Under the pieces are notes generated by a model. That model was not told the origin of the DNA and did not search any database. It saw only the letters and a list, made by a program, of their open reading frames with translations. A DNA stretch of 64,000 nucleotides from Luteibacter flocculans (GTDB taxonomy: Bacteria; Pseudomonadota; Gammaproteobacteria; Xanthomonadales; Rhodanobacteraceae), in contig NZ_CP063231.1 of NCBI RefSeq assembly GCF_023612255.1, forward strand, positions 974,001-1,038,000, given 5' to 3'. Made by a program: the position numbers and the translations under genes. Every line of letters starts with the position of its first letter. The stretch's first letter is position 1. Below, in pieces: positions 18,468-28,323 of the stretch.

Positions 18468-21400
18468 GTGAATTCGTCCTGGCGCCATCGCGTACGACGC
18501 CTGCGGTTTCTGCTTCTGGGTCTTGTCGCGAGTCTGCTGGTCGCTCTCGCGATCGTCATGGCGCTCGGCCAGCTTCTGCTGCCGCTGGCGGCCCGTTATC
18601 CCGAGCGCGTTGCCGCGCTCATCAGCGAAAAGGTCCAGCGGCCCGTGCGCTTCGCGTCGCTGGAAGGCTTCTGGCGTCCGTCAGGCCCGCTCTTCGTCAT
18701 GCGCGACGTCACCATCGCTTCTACCGGCGGCGGCGAGCCGCTGCATCTCCCGCAGGCGGCGGTGAAGCTGGACTTCGGCGGCCTGGTGCTGCCGTCGCGT
18801 CACTTGATCAATCTGCGTCTGCGCGATCTGCGCCTCGGCCTGCATCGTGCGGCGGATGGTCGGTGGAGTATCGACGGCTTCGATGCCGGTGGCGGTACGC
18901 AGAAGGTGTCGCTGGGCAATGTTTCTGCCGACCTGTGGCTCAGCAATCTGCATCTCGACATCGCCGACGAAACCACGCACCGGCAATACGGTCTCGTCGC
19001 CGATCAGCTGCGCATCAGCATGCAGGGCGCCATTACGCGTTTCGGCGGCACCTTGCGTCGCGAGAACGTCAGCAGCCTGCTCACGGCAGCGGGCACGTTC
19101 GCGACGGACGGCTCCAACGGGCGTGTCTACGTCAAGGGCGCAGACATCGACTTCGCCGCGCTGACCAGCGACTTCGAGTTCGATGGCTACGCGCTCGCCG
19201 CCGGCAAGGGCAGCTTCGAATCCTGGCTCGACTGGCGCGATGCGCGCGTAGTGCGCGCTACCTGGCGCGTGGACCTCGACAATCTCGCCGTGCGCGGTCC
19301 GGCGCGCACGGTCAGCACCGCCGGCTTGCACGGCATCGTGGATCTGCATCGTCGCGCCGATGGCGATCGTATCGACTGGGCGGGGCGCGACGGCGGCGAT
19401 CTCGCCTTGCTGCTTCCTCACGCGGGCAACCGCAGCGACGGCGTGCTGGCGGGGCGCAACATCGATCTTGCACCGTTGCTCCCCTGGGCCGGCGTGCTTC
19501 CGCAGATGTCGCCCGCGTTGGCGCGCTGGCTGGGCGAGGGCCGTCCGCGCGGCCGCTTCGATCAACTGCGCGCGGACTGGAATTCCGATGAGGGTGTGCG
19601 TTTTGCGCACGCCACGTTCTCCGGCCTCGGCATCGACGCGAGCGGGCGCCTTCCCGGCGTGTCTGCGTTGAAGGGCGAGCTGTTCGGCGACGGCGAGGCG
19701 TTCGTGCTCAGTCTCCCGACGCAGGCGACGACGCTCGACGTCACCGGGGTGTTTCGCAAGCCCTTCGTCATGTCGTCGCTCGGCGGTGACATCGCGGTCT
19801 ACAAGGACGACGGCGATTGGCACATCGGCGTCGATCCGCTGGATTTCCGTGGCGAAGGCTACGGCGGGCAGGTGCGCGGCGAGTTCGTCTTGCCGGCGGG
19901 CGACGGCGGACCGTTCGCCGATCTGTATGTGGCCTTGGGCGACGGCGATATCACCGCGGCGAAATTGTTCTGGCCGATCCACTCGATGTCCGAGGCCGCC
20001 CAGAACTGGTTGAATCGCGGCCTGGTGGCCGGTCACATCGAAAGTGGCGCTGCACTCGTGCGCGGCAATTTGCGCGACTTCCCGTTCAAGAACCAGGAAG
20101 GCCGTTTCGAAGGACGCGCCGTCATCGACGACCTGGTACTCGATTACGGCACCGGCTGGCCGCGTGCCGAAGGCGTCTCGGCAGTCGCCACCTTCATCGA
20201 CAATGGCATGTACGTCGAAGCCAGCGACGGTCATTCGCTCGGCAATGCGGTCAGTTCCGCCACGGCAGCCATTCCCGACTTTGCCGACGGCATCCTCGAC
20301 CTGCGTGTCAGCGGTGCGGGCACGGGTGCCAGCTACCTCGATTTCGTCAAGAACAGCCCTGTCGGCAGTGGCAGTCGTGATGCGCTCGACAAGATGAAAC
20401 TGGGCGGCACCGGCGACTTCGGTTTCAATCTCCTGTTGCCGCTTAAGAATGCGAAGGATTTCACCTTGCAGGGCAAGGCGTCGATCAAGGACGCGGATCT
20501 CGTCGCCGATGCATGGAAACTTCGGCTGGATGGCATCACCGGGCCGATGAGCTTCGACGGCAAGGGCTTCAGCGCGAAGGGACTGAAGACGTCGTTCCAT
20601 GGGCAGCCCGCGCAGTTGGACGTCGCCATTGCGGACGCGACCGGCGATCCCTCGTCCATGGTCGCGGCCTCCGTCACCGGCGCGTTTACCGTCGGCGAGA
20701 TGGTGGGCGATTACGAGAACCTGAAATGGCTCGCGGACGTCGCGAAAGGGCGGGGCACGTTCAAGGTCGGTTTCGATCTGCGCAAGACGGGGCAGGGCGA
20801 CGAAACGGCACAGACGCTGCGCGTGGATTCCGATCTGCGTGGCGTGGAACTGACCATGCCCACGCCGGTAAAGAAACCCGCCAACGTCGCCACGCCGCTC
20901 AGCGTGACCGTCGGTCTCCCCGTCGATGGCGCGCGTCTTGACTTGGCGCTCGGCGACATCGTGCGCGGACGCCTGCGTCTTCCCACCGACAAGGTGCCCA
21001 TCGCGGCGGCGTTCAATCTCGGCAGTACGGCACCGACCACGCTACCGGCGCAAGGCTATGCCTTCGGTGGCCATGCCTCGGCGCTGGACGTTTCCGGCTG
21101 GGTGCAATACGTCGTCGGGCTCTCCAGTGGGGGTTCCGGCCCGGGCCTGTCGTCACTGGACCTCACGGCCGACGACGCCCAGGTGTTCGGCCAGCATTTC
21201 GCCGGCATGCACATCGTCGCGAAGCCCGGCCCGCAGGAGCTTGCGCTGCGCGTGGACAGCGACGGCATGGCAGGTCAGTTGACCGTCCCCAACGACGACT
21301 TGCGTCGGCGCGGCATCACCGCACGCATGGATCGCCTGTGGTGGCCCTCGGCGGACGATGCAGCGGATGCGGCAAAGAAGGGCAAGGCCGTGGCCGGCAG

Positions 21401-22346
21401 TGCCACTGCGACCGCTGCCGCGCTGGCAAAGACCGAAAGCGCCAAGGCGCCTGCCTCGCCCGCGGCGCCGAAGACCCCGTCGGAAACCAACGAAGCGGGC
21501 GTCGCCCCGGCCAGCCTGCCGCCCATGCATCTGCAAGTCACCGACATGCGTCTGGGCAAGGCGCGTCTCGGCGAAGCACGCCTCGAAACCTGGCCCACCG
21601 ACGAAGGCATGCACATCGATCAGTTGCGTGCGCAATCGAAGAACGTGCAGATCACCGCGTCGGGCGACTGGAACGGCGACGAGAAACGCAGCCGCACGCA
21701 CCTCGCCATGGATTTCGCCTCCGAGGACGTGGCACGCATGTTCGACGCGCTGGGCTTCGCCGGCATTCTCCAGGGCGGACGCACTGAGGCGCGCCTCGAC
21801 GCCACCTGGCCAGGTGGACCTTCGGCGCTCGCCCTGGCGAACATGGACGGCACGTTGAAGGTCGACGTGGCGAACGGACGCATTCTCGAAGTGCAGCCGG
21901 GTGTGGGTCGGCTGTTCGGACTCGTGTCAGTCACTGAGCTGCCGAGGCGCCTCTCGCTCGATTTCGGCGACGTGCTGGGCAAGGGCTTCGGATTCGATTC
22001 GATCACCGGCGACTTCCGCTTCGCCGATGGCAACGCCACGACTCAGAACCTCAAGATCCGTGGCCCGGCCGCCGAGATCACCATCACCGGACGTGCGGGC
22101 CTCAAGGCGCGCGATTACGACCAGGAAGTGCTGGTGGTGCCGCACCTCGGCAACAGTCTTCCTGTGGTGGGCGCGTTGGCCGGTGGTCCGGTTGGTGCCG
22201 CCGCTGGCCTGGCTGTGCAGGGGCTGCTGGGTCATGGCCTCAATCAGGCGGCACGCAAGCGTTACAAGGTCACCGGTAGCTGGGACAAACCCGTGTTCAC
22301 CCCGATCGACAAGGGGCAGCCCTCGACGGCACCGCCCCTGCAGTGA
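18468..22346 (+). CDS. yhdP: YhdP-family AsmA-like protein (inter-membrane lipid transfer)
   Basis: A very large (1292 aa) envelope protein: N-terminal cytoplasmic Arg-rich stretch, one membrane anchor at about 11-35, then a long beta-rich periplasmic region of the DUF3971/AsmA_2 type, ending KVTGSWDKPVFTPI. YhdP, TamB and YdbH together carry phospholipids to the outer membrane in E. coli. An Ala/Lys/Pro-rich low-complexity linker (about residues 965-1020) interrupts the beta region. GTG start at 18468. The gene follows rng and is normally followed by tldD; here a minus-strand desaturase gene intervenes, only three bases from its stop. Confidence 0.9.
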   Translation: MNSSWRHRVRRLRFLLLGLVASLLVALAIVMALGQLLLPLAARYPERVAALISEKVQRPVRFASLEGFWRPSGPLFVMRDVTIASTGGGEPLHLPQAAVKLDFGGLVLPSRHLINLRLRDLRLGLHRAADGRWSIDGFDAGGGTQKVSLGNVSADLWLSNLHLDIADETTHRQYGLVADQLRISMQGAITRFGGTLRRENVSSLLTAAGTFATDGSNGRVYVKGADIDFAALTSDFEFDGYALAAGKGSFESWLDWRDARVVRATWRVDLDNLAVRGPARTVSTAGLHGIVDLHRRADGDRIDWAGRDGGDLALLLPHAGNRSDGVLAGRNIDLAPLLPWAGVLPQMSPALARWLGEGRPRGRFDQLRADWNSDEGVRFAHATFSGLGIDASGRLPGVSALKGELFGDGEAFVLSLPTQATTLDVTGVFRKPFVMSSLGGDIAVYKDDGDWHIGVDPLDFRGEGYGGQVRGEFVLPAGDGGPFADLYVALGDGDITAAKLFWPIHSMSEAAQNWLNRGLVAGHIESGAALVRGNLRDFPFKNQEGRFEGRAVIDDLVLDYGTGWPRAEGVSAVATFIDNGMYVEASDGHSLGNAVSSATAAIPDFADGILDLRVSGAGTGASYLDFVKNSPVGSGSRDALDKMKLGGTGDFGFNLLLPLKNAKDFTLQGKASIKDADLVADAWKLRLDGITGPMSFDGKGFSAKGLKTSFHGQPAQLDVAIADATGDPSSMVAASVTGAFTVGEMVGDYENLKWLADVAKGRGTFKVGFDLRKTGQGDETAQTLRVDSDLRGVELTMPTPVKKPANVATPLSVTVGLPVDGARLDLALGDIVRGRLRLPTDKVPIAAAFNLGSTAPTTLPAQGYAFGGHASALDVSGWVQYVVGLSSGGSGPGLSSLDLTADDAQVFGQHFAGMHIVAKPGPQELALRVDSDGMAGQLTVPNDDLRRRGITARMDRLWWPSADDAADAAKKGKAVAGSATATAAALAKTESAKAPASPAAPKTPSETNEAGVAPASLPPMHLQVTDMRLGKARLGEARLETWPTDEGMHIDQLRAQSKNVQITASGDWNGDEKRSRTHLAMDFASEDVARMFDALGFAGILQGGRTEARLDATWPGGPSALALANMDGTLKVDVANGRILEVQPGVGRLFGLVSVTELPRRLSLDFGDVLGKGFGFDSITGDFRFADGNATTQNLKIRGPAAEITITGRAGLKARDYDQEVLVVPHLGNSLPVVGALAGGPVGAAAGLAVQGLLGHGLNQAARKRYKVTGSWDKPVFTPIDKGQPSTAPPLQ

Positions 22347-22349
22347 TCG

Positions 22350-23546
22350 TCAGGGCTTCTGTCGGCGGAACGGGAACAGCTGCTGGCGGACGAATCCATC
22401 GGGCATGTAATCGCCGACCACCCCGTACTTTTCCGGAAAGCGCTTCGTCGACGTCACGGCGGTGCCAAACAGGTAGTCGATGAAGGCGTAATGGGCGGCG
22501 TAGTTCTTGTCGATTGCCTCGTCGTCCGACGCGTGATGCCAGTGGTGAAAGTCGGGCGTCACGATCACGTACTTCAGCGGGCCCCACGGAAGATGCACAT
22601 TGGCGTGGTTGAACACCGCCTGGAAGCCCACGACGATGATGTACGCGTTCATTACCGCTTCGCTGAAACCGAGCACGTAGAGCGGTGCGAGCACGCATAC
22701 GCGGGTGAAGATCAGTTCGAGCATGTGCTGGCGCGACCCCGCCAGCCAGTCCATGGTCTTCACGCTGTGATGTACGGCGTGGAAGCGCCAGAGGAAGGGC
22801 ACCTCGTGGTAGGCGCGATGCGTCCAATACTGCGCGAGGTCAGCCACGAGGATGCACAGCAGCAACTGCGGCACGAAGTGGATACCCGCGACCATGCGCT
22901 GGAAATCGCTATCGACCATCCAGCCGAAGGCGTGGTGGATAAGGAAATTCACGATCAGCAGCGAGAGGCCGACGATGAAGTGATTCACCGCAAAGTGCTT
23001 CATGTCGGTCTGCCACTCGAAGCGAAAGACGCTCTGTCCGCGATACAGCGGAAACAGTTTTTCGATCACCACGAACAGAAGGGTGGACCCGAGCAGGTCG
23101 AGGATGAACCAGTCGAGGCCGATGTACGGCACGTGCTCGGGGAACTCGCCGACCGGCACGCGCGAGCCACCGAGGGCCACTGCGGCAATCACCATGACGA
23201 AGGCGGCGATGTTGAGGTTGCGCTGGCGGCCCAGGATCACGTTGGCCAGCGAAAGGCCTCCGGCGACGAGCAGGCCACCCAGGAGCACCTGGCGCATCAC
23301 GTCGACAGAGTACTTGTGGCGCAGGTCGGGGGTGGTCAGGTACTGCGGAAAATGGAAGGCGAGGACGGCGAGCAGGCAAAGAAAACCCAGGGAAAGGGCG
23401 ATCGCCGTGCTGACCATGGCCTTGCGCGGCGAAAGCTCCCCACTGCGATGAAGCAGATCGCGGGTCTCGTCCACCACCGCCTCGACGCGCCTTACCGGCG
23501 CCTGCGCGACCCGCTTGGCGAACGCCCGTTTGGTTCCCTTGCTCAT
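22350..23546 (-). CDS. Sterol desaturase/fatty acid hydroxylase-superfamily membrane protein
   Basis: A 398-aa integral membrane protein with about seven hydrophobic segments and the three di-iron histidine boxes: HRAYH, HAVHH and HHWHH (HxxxH, HxxHH, HxxHH). The family inserts oxygen into or desaturates sterols, fatty acids or carotenoids; bacterial substrates are often unknown. It is longer at the N-terminus than the 250-300 aa core proteins, with four extra membrane segments before the first box. ATG 23544-23546 is preferred over an upstream GTG or ATG because AGGAAGG precedes it by eight bases on the minus strand. It lies between yhdP and tldD on the opposite strand, which breaks a conserved pair. 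Confidence 0.87.
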   Translation of the reverse strand: MSKGTKRAFAKRVAQAPVRRVEAVVDETRDLLHRSGELSPRKAMVSTAIALSLGFLCLLAVLAFHFPQYLTTPDLRHKYSVDVMRQVLLGGLLVAGGLSLANVILGRQRNLNIAAFVMVIAAVALGGSRVPVGEFPEHVPYIGLDWFILDLLGSTLLFVVIEKLFPLYRGQSVFRFEWQTDMKHFAVNHFIVGLSLLIVNFLIHHAFGWMVDSDFQRMVAGIHFVPQLLLCILVADLAQYWTHRAYHEVPFLWRFHAVHHSVKTMDWLAGSRQHMLELIFTRVCVLAPLYVLGFSEAVMNAYIIVVGFQAVFNHANVHLPWGPLKYVIVTPDFHHWHHASDDEAIDKNYAAHYAFIDYLFGTAVTSTKRFPEKYGVVGDYMPDGFVRQQLFPFRRQKP

Positions 23547-23593
23547 GACCCCGTCCTTCCTCGTGAATGCTGGCCGCATCGTACGACAGCCCC

Positions 23594-23654
23594 GCCCGCT
23601 GGGGATGCTCTGAACAAGTTATCGCGAGAACTTGGTCAGAGCATCCCTGCGGGC
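23594..23654. repeat. 61-bp near-perfect hairpin between the desaturase gene and tldD
   Basis: Nested inverted repeat: GCCCGC 23594-23599 pairs with 23649-23654; GGGATGCTCTGA 23602-23613 with 23636-23647; CAAGTT 23615-23620 with 23629-23634. Only one mismatch interrupts the two inner stems, and the loop ATCGCGAG contains TCGCGA. It lies between divergent genes, so it is not an ordinary terminator. It could be an operator pair, a transcript leader structure or a small palindromic insertion. No second copy was seen in this window. Confidence 0.8.
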
Positions 23655-23725
23655 CAACGAGGGTTTAAGCTGAGCCCTTTCGGCCCCACATCCGGGGTTC
23701 TCATCAATTTTTGCCGGCCAACCTG

Positions 23726-25165
23726 ATGGATTCCCTGATCTCCCTCGCCGAACGTCGCTTGCTGACCCCGGGCGGCCTCGCTGCCAACGACCTGGATCGC
23801 GTGTTCTCGCAGTTGATGGGGCCCTCCATCGACGCCGCCGACCTGTATTTCCAGCATTCGCGCAGCGAGTCCTGGGTGCTGGAGGAAGGCATCGTGAAGG
23901 ACGGCAGCCACTCCATCGAGCAGGGCGTGGGCGTGCGGGCCATCTCGGGCGAGAAGACCGGGTTCTCCTATTCCGACGAAATCGTGCTGCCGCAACTCCT
24001 GGAGGCGTCGCGTGCCGCCCGCGCCATCGCGCAGGGTGGTGCCGGGGCGGGCAAGCCGCTGTCGCTCGCGACCGGGCGCGGCCTCTATCCCGCCATCGAT
24101 CCGGTCGAGAGCCTGCCGAACGAAGACAAGATCGCGTTGCTGCGCGAGGTAGACGCGTACGCGCGTTCGCGCGACCCCCGGGTCAAGCAGGTCGTGGTGA
24201 GCCTGGCGGCCACCATGGATACTATTCTCGTCGCGGCGTCCGACGGCACGCTGGCCGCTGACGTGCGTCCGCTGGTCCGCTTGAACGTGCAGGTCATCGC
24301 CGAACAGAACGGCCGCCGCGAACAAGGCCATGCCGGCGGCGGTGGACGCTACGGTTACCGCGAACTCATCGACAACGGACGCGCCCAGGCCTTCGCCGAG
24401 GAAGCCGTGCGGCAGGCGCTGGTGAACCTGGAGGCGATCGACGCGCCGGCCGGGAGCATGACCGTCGTGCTCGGTCCCGGCTGGCCCGGCATCCTGTTGC
24501 ACGAAGCCATCGGGCATGGCCTGGAGGGCGACTTCAATCGCAAGGGCAGTTCCGCGTTCGCGGGGCGCATCGGCCAGCGCGTGGCGGCGGAAGGCGTCAC
24601 TGTAGTCGACGACGGCACATTGCCCGGTCGCCGTGGCTCGCTGAGCATCGACGACGAGGGCACGCCGAGCGAATGCACCACGCTGATCGAGAACGGCATC
24701 CTCAAGGGTTACATGCAGGACAAGCTCAACGCGCGTCTGATGGGCGTCAAGTCTACGGGCAACGGTCGCCGTGAGTCGTTCGCCCAGCTGCCGATGCCGC
24801 GCATGACCAACACCTACATGCTCGCCGGCAACCGTGACCCGGAAGAAATCCTCCGTTCGGTCAAGCGCGGCCTTTATGCCGTGAACTTCGGCGGCGGCCA
24901 GGTGGACATCACCAACGGCAAGTTCGTCTTCTCTGCAGGCGAGGCGTACCTCATCGAAGACGGCAAGATCACCCGTCCGGTGAAGGGCGCTACGCTGGTT
25001 GGCTCCGGCCCCGACGTGCTCACGCGCGTGTCGATGATCGGCAACGACCTCGCACTCGACGAAGGCGTCGGCGTTTGCGGCAAGGATGGCCAGAGCGTGC
25101 CGGTGGGCGTGGGCCAGCCGACGCTGCGCGTGGACGGCATGACCGTGGGTGGCACCGCCGCGTGA
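23726..25165 (+). CDS. tldD: TldD, metalloprotease subunit
   Basis: Catalytic half of the TldD/TldE (PmbA) heterodimer, which degrades unfolded peptides and matures some ribosomal peptides. The 479 aa include the zinc motif HEAIGH at 259-264 (His259, Glu260, His264), followed by [12 protein letters not shown]. The conserved [22 protein letters not shown] lies near residue 45. ATG 23726 is preferred by comparison with E. coli TldD; a TTG at 23711 would add five residues, and neither has a good Shine-Dalgarno. The partner gene pmbA is about 11.5 kb downstream, with accessory genes in between. Confidence 0.94.
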   Translation: MDSLISLAERRLLTPGGLAANDLDRVFSQLMGPSIDAADLYFQHSRSESWVLEEGIVKDGSHSIEQGVGVRAISGEKTGFSYSDEIVLPQLLEASRAARAIAQGGAGAGKPLSLATGRGLYPAIDPVESLPNEDKIALLREVDAYARSRDPRVKQVVVSLAATMDTILVAASDGTLAADVRPLVRLNVQVIAEQNGRREQGHAGGGGRYGYRELIDNGRAQAFAEEAVRQALVNLEAIDAPAGSMTVVLGPGWPGILLHEAIGHGLEGDFNRKGSSAFAGRIGQRVAAEGVTVVDDGTLPGRRGSLSIDDEGTPSECTTLIENGILKGYMQDKLNARLMGVKSTGNGRRESFAQLPMPRMTNTYMLAGNRDPEEILRSVKRGLYAVNFGGGQVDITNGKFVFSAGEAYLIEDGKITRPVKGATLVGSGPDVLTRVSMIGNDLALDEGVGVCGKDGQSVPVGVGQPTLRVDGMTVGGTAA

Positions 25166-25190
25166 TGGACATCACGCGGCGTGCGCCGGG

Positions 25191-27683
25191 CTATTCCAGT
25201 ACGAACCGGAATACATTGGCGACATGGTGGTCGCCGATGGTGGAGCCTCCTTCGCCGATGATCAGTCGTCGAATGGGGAAGCGAGACGTATGATCGAAGA
25301 GTTGCTCGACCTTCCAGCCTAATCTGGCGAAAGTCTCCGTCTGCGTGCCGTCGTCGCTATATGTCGTAATGAAGGCCGTGCGGACGTTGGACACGATGGC
25401 GACTTGGATGTGTGTCACCGGCTCGCCGACGATCTCGATTTGTACGCGCGCGGTATCCGCGACGTACAGCGAACCGCGGCTGATGTCTCCGGTCGGCGAT
25501 CTATCTTGACCAATGCCTACAAATGGACCGAGCGCCGTGATTTTCACCGCGCCGCCGACGAACGAGATGGGCGTATTGATCGGCAATGCCCCGGTATAGA
25601 TACCCGACTCCTTGAAATCCAACGCGACCCGGCTCCTGCCGGTGCGAGCCACATCCAAGAAGGCGGGGTCGGATGCATAGGATAGGCCGCCGCGCGTAAG
25701 TGTATAAATCACGGGCACGCGCTGACCAAGATAGCGCGCGAACTCGGTCACCGGAATCTCGAAGGTCATGCCGTCGGTCGCTGGCCGCGTGGTCGTGGTG
25801 TACTCGCCGATACTGACGCTTATGAGGTCGCCGGCCTGGAACGTGAGCCCTGCAGGAAGGCGGACGATGACGGTGTCGCCAATGGTTCCGATGTCCAGCT
25901 TGCCTGCGGCGCTGCCATCGATCGTGGGCGCAGTGAGATCGCGCAAACGAATGCCGACGTTGAACTCGGCGATCTCCGCATTGAACGTCTCGTCGTCTCG
26001 CTCGACGGTATACAGCACGGTGACCGTGCTGCCGACGTTCTTGTTGAGGAACGGTTCCTTCGGAACGAGGAAGGTCAAGGCGGAGCCAAGCGAGGTGAGA
26101 GTCTTCTTGTAAACGTTCCTGTCGATGCTGCCATACCAATAGAGCGTTATTCGATCGCCTGACTGCATGCCGGGATAGTTCACTATCACCCGCGTGCCCA
26201 GATTGTTGTCTATCTTCGCCGGATCGATGGTGTCGCCGTCCGCTTGCGAGATGATGGCTGCGGGCAGGACGGGTAGCGTGGGGTCGCGCAAGCGATAGGT
26301 TCGTTCGGGTGCCTGGATCGATTGCACCGGCTTTCCCTTTCCGGGCGCGCCACTGTAAACGAGCAACTTGTAGGTGAAGGTGACGGTACTCCCGTTGAGC
26401 GCGTTGATTTCGTTGCTGAGAATGTCGAAGCGTAGCGGGAAGGTGCTGGTCGCGGTGATGTCGATGTCCCCTTCGGACATGATCGTCGTGCCGTCCGTGG
26501 CGGTGCCGTGCATGAGGTAGCGAACTCGCGTGCCCGGTTTCATCAGCGGGCTGTAGGGAATGGCGAGCGTGGCCTTGCCCGCGACCAGCACCTTTTCCGG
26601 GTCGAGGCTGTCGCCTTCCGCTTCGAGGATGTCAGGCGCCACGAGGGACGCCGGCTTGCCGACGATCGAGAAGTTGAAACGATCGGACATCGTCACCGCA
26701 TCGCCGCGCTTCCTCTCGTACCACACGGCGGCATCGCCTCCCATCAGTGACGCCAGTACGTCGTTCGGAAGTGTGGTGCGACTGAACGTCTGCGCGGCGG
26801 TGACCTCCGGCCCGGTGTATTCGATCGGAAGACCGTCCGCCGTCGTGCCTGCCAGATGCACGATGATCACGTCGCCCCGCTCCAGCGGCGCGATGGTCAT
26901 CCTGGCCGGTGCCCCAAGCAGCGCGTCCACGTCCAGTACATAGTCACCCTCGATCAGCGTCACCTGGGAAATCGTCGGCGGGTTCAGGGGCGATGCGCCT
27001 GCTACGTTTACGTTAGTGGAGGGCGACATGGCCATGTCGCCCGAATCGTCCTTGACGGTGTAGCTCACGTTGATGCCCTGGCCCGTGCCTCCCGCGTCGA
27101 TGAGCGCTCGTGCGATGGCAATGTCGACCGGGCCGCCAACGTCGCTTGCGGTAATGACGCGCGAGACTTCGTTGCCGGCGGCGCCCCAGCGAGTCGTAAT
27201 GGTGTCGCCGGCTCGCATGTTGGCGTAGGTATCGATGCTGACCGTGGCCCCCGCCGTCGTTGGGGTGATCGCGGTGGGCGATACGCGTGGTGTCGCAAGG
27301 GAGTTTGTTCCATCCGGGGCGATGCCGGGTCGATCGAGCCAGATGGCGACCTGGGTGGTCGTCGAGGCAACGGAGGTGCCCTCCCTGAGGACGTCCACGA
27401 CGAAGTCGTGAATGCCGCTACCCAGCGCGGCAAGCGCTTTGCCGGCGATATAGAACGACACGGTCTTCTCGACGCCGGCCGCGGTTTGTGGCGTCTCGGC
27501 GATGCCAACGGTGCGCCTGCCAGGTGCGAATAGCACCACGCTGTCGCCTGCTTCGAAATCCCAGGGGCCGACGGTGACGAGCGTCGGACGGTCCGGAGGG
27601 TTGAGAAGATCGTCGTACCCCAGGGCGCCGTCGGCGGCGTCGCGGAAGACGGCTGTCGGCTGCGAGGTGGTCTGGCTGTTCAT
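25191..27683 (-). CDS. Tandem beta-sandwich (Ig-like) repeat protein of unknown function
   Basis: I do not recognise this 830-aa protein as a named family. It consists of about six units of 100-125 residues, each built around a core like (Y/W)P-x-M-x-x-G-D-x-I-x-L-x-W-x-G: for example NYPGMQSGDRITLYWYG, ANMRAGDTITTRWG and APLERGDVIIVHLAG. Units end in strands such as VTVLYTVERDDETF and are joined by P-x-I-x-x-A linkers. The last ~150 residues (from VALDFKESG) form a different beta-rich module. There is no signal peptide or membrane segment, so export, if any, is unconventional. The ATG at 27681-27683 has AAGGA about 10 bases upstream. Base composition looks less GC-rich than in the neighbours, suggesting transfer. 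The gene stands alone. Confidence 0.82.
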   Translation of the reverse strand: MNSQTTSQPTAVFRDAADGALGYDDLLNPPDRPTLVTVGPWDFEAGDSVVLFAPGRRTVGIAETPQTAAGVEKTVSFYIAGKALAALGSGIHDFVVDVLREGTSVASTTTQVAIWLDRPGIAPDGTNSLATPRVSPTAITPTTAGATVSIDTYANMRAGDTITTRWGAAGNEVSRVITASDVGGPVDIAIARALIDAGGTGQGINVSYTVKDDSGDMAMSPSTNVNVAGASPLNPPTISQVTLIEGDYVLDVDALLGAPARMTIAPLERGDVIIVHLAGTTADGLPIEYTGPEVTAAQTFSRTTLPNDVLASLMGGDAAVWYERKRGDAVTMSDRFNFSIVGKPASLVAPDILEAEGDSLDPEKVLVAGKATLAIPYSPLMKPGTRVRYLMHGTATDGTTIMSEGDIDITATSTFPLRFDILSNEINALNGSTVTFTYKLLVYSGAPGKGKPVQSIQAPERTYRLRDPTLPVLPAAIISQADGDTIDPAKIDNNLGTRVIVNYPGMQSGDRITLYWYGSIDRNVYKKTLTSLGSALTFLVPKEPFLNKNVGSTVTVLYTVERDDETFNAEIAEFNVGIRLRDLTAPTIDGSAAGKLDIGTIGDTVIVRLPAGLTFQAGDLISVSIGEYTTTTRPATDGMTFEIPVTEFARYLGQRVPVIYTLTRGGLSYASDPAFLDVARTGRSRVALDFKESGIYTGALPINTPISFVGGAVKITALGPFVGIGQDRSPTGDISRGSLYVADTARVQIEIVGEPVTHIQVAIVSNVRTAFITTYSDDGTQTETFARLGWKVEQLFDHTSRFPIRRLIIGEGGSTIGDHHVANVFRFVLE

Positions 27684-27875
27684 GGGCGTGCATTCCTTGC
27701 GTGGTGCCGGTCCTGCCGGTCAGGGTCGTGGTCCTTGACCAACGTATGCGATGTATCGCCGCACTCCGATAGGCCCTTCGGCGTAGGAGCTACGCGGATT
27801 CGGTGTCTGCACTGCGGCGCGCTTGATCTCCGCAGCGAATCTCTTTCTCGCACGACGACGAGCGATGACACCGTT
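27684..27875. other. Intergenic: upstream region of the tandem-repeat protein gene
   Basis: Holds the minus-strand ribosome-binding site of the tandem-repeat gene and little else that I can support. No convincing -35/-10 pair was found reading leftward. It is the first part of the 640-base gap before the GH2-GH64 gene; the rest is a palindromic repeat and an upstream region, listed separately. Confidence 0.5.
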
Positions 27876-27993
27876 GTGGGAGCCGCCATGGCGGCGAGGG
27901 AAGGTTACTGGTGGGAGCTAGCCTGCTGGCGATGAGGGCTTGCCTCACGGCTACACCGCTTTGTTGGCTTCTCGCCGCCATGGCGGCTCCCAC
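27876..27993. repeat. Palindromic repeat cluster, copy B (one single unit plus one composite)
   Basis: A single forward unit at 27876-27900 (GTGGGAGCCGCCATGGCGGC) is followed by a full composite at 27910-27993. The composite is inverted relative to copies A and D: its reverse complement reads head, AAGCCAACAAAGCGGTGTAG spacer, opposed head. It is 84 bp, one base shorter than copies A and D. It marks the gap between the tandem-repeat gene and the GH2-GH64 gene. Confidence 0.85.
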
Positions 27994-28323
27994 ATGCGCT
28001 TCGTTGCTGCTCTTTGTTGTGAGGGGGGGGCTGGCGCATAAACCGGACGTGCGTCACGGAACGCGTGCGTATGGTCCGCGTTTTCGGCTGACTACCCCTA
28101 TTTAGTATTGTGGCTGCCAATCGTCGGGCGGATGATCCGCCGCGACGGCGTATGGACGGCTAAACCCGGTTGAGCTGCAGGGGCTCGCACAGACCGGCAT
28201 CAGGGTCGAACAGTCCACTCATCGCGATGACTCGAGGCAGGCTGGCGCCCGACGCCGGCTCCGTGTCGTTCGCGTCGCGAACTGCGCCGTTCCCACGTGG
28301 ACCAGACAGGGGACCCCCGCCCA
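27994..28323. other. Intergenic leader region before the GH2-GH64 gene
   Basis: Contains an AT-rich patch (ATTTAGTATTG, about 28100-28110) that could hold a weak -10 (TAGTAT 28103-28108) without a good -35, a 15-bp palindrome at 28127-28141, and about 180 bases with no feature that I can support. No small gene with a ribosome-binding site was found. Confidence 0.4.
28127..28141. promoter_or_regulatory. 15-bp palindrome, possible operator
   Basis: GGCGGAT-G-ATCCGCC is a perfect palindrome around one central base, about 20 bases downstream of a weak -10-like TAGTAT and 183 bases before the GH2-GH64 start. The position suits a repressor site, but no regulator is known. Confidence 0.3.

Noticed and set aside
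23594-23654. Hairpin considered as a chromosome dimer-resolution (dif) site
   Set aside because: No XerC/XerD-like 11-6-11 arrangement and far too long and GC-rich.
27994-28323. TACCCCT in the GH2-GH64 leader considered as a NarL-type heptamer pair
   Set aside because: The second half-site does not fit the inverted 7-2-7 spacing, so it is most likely chance.
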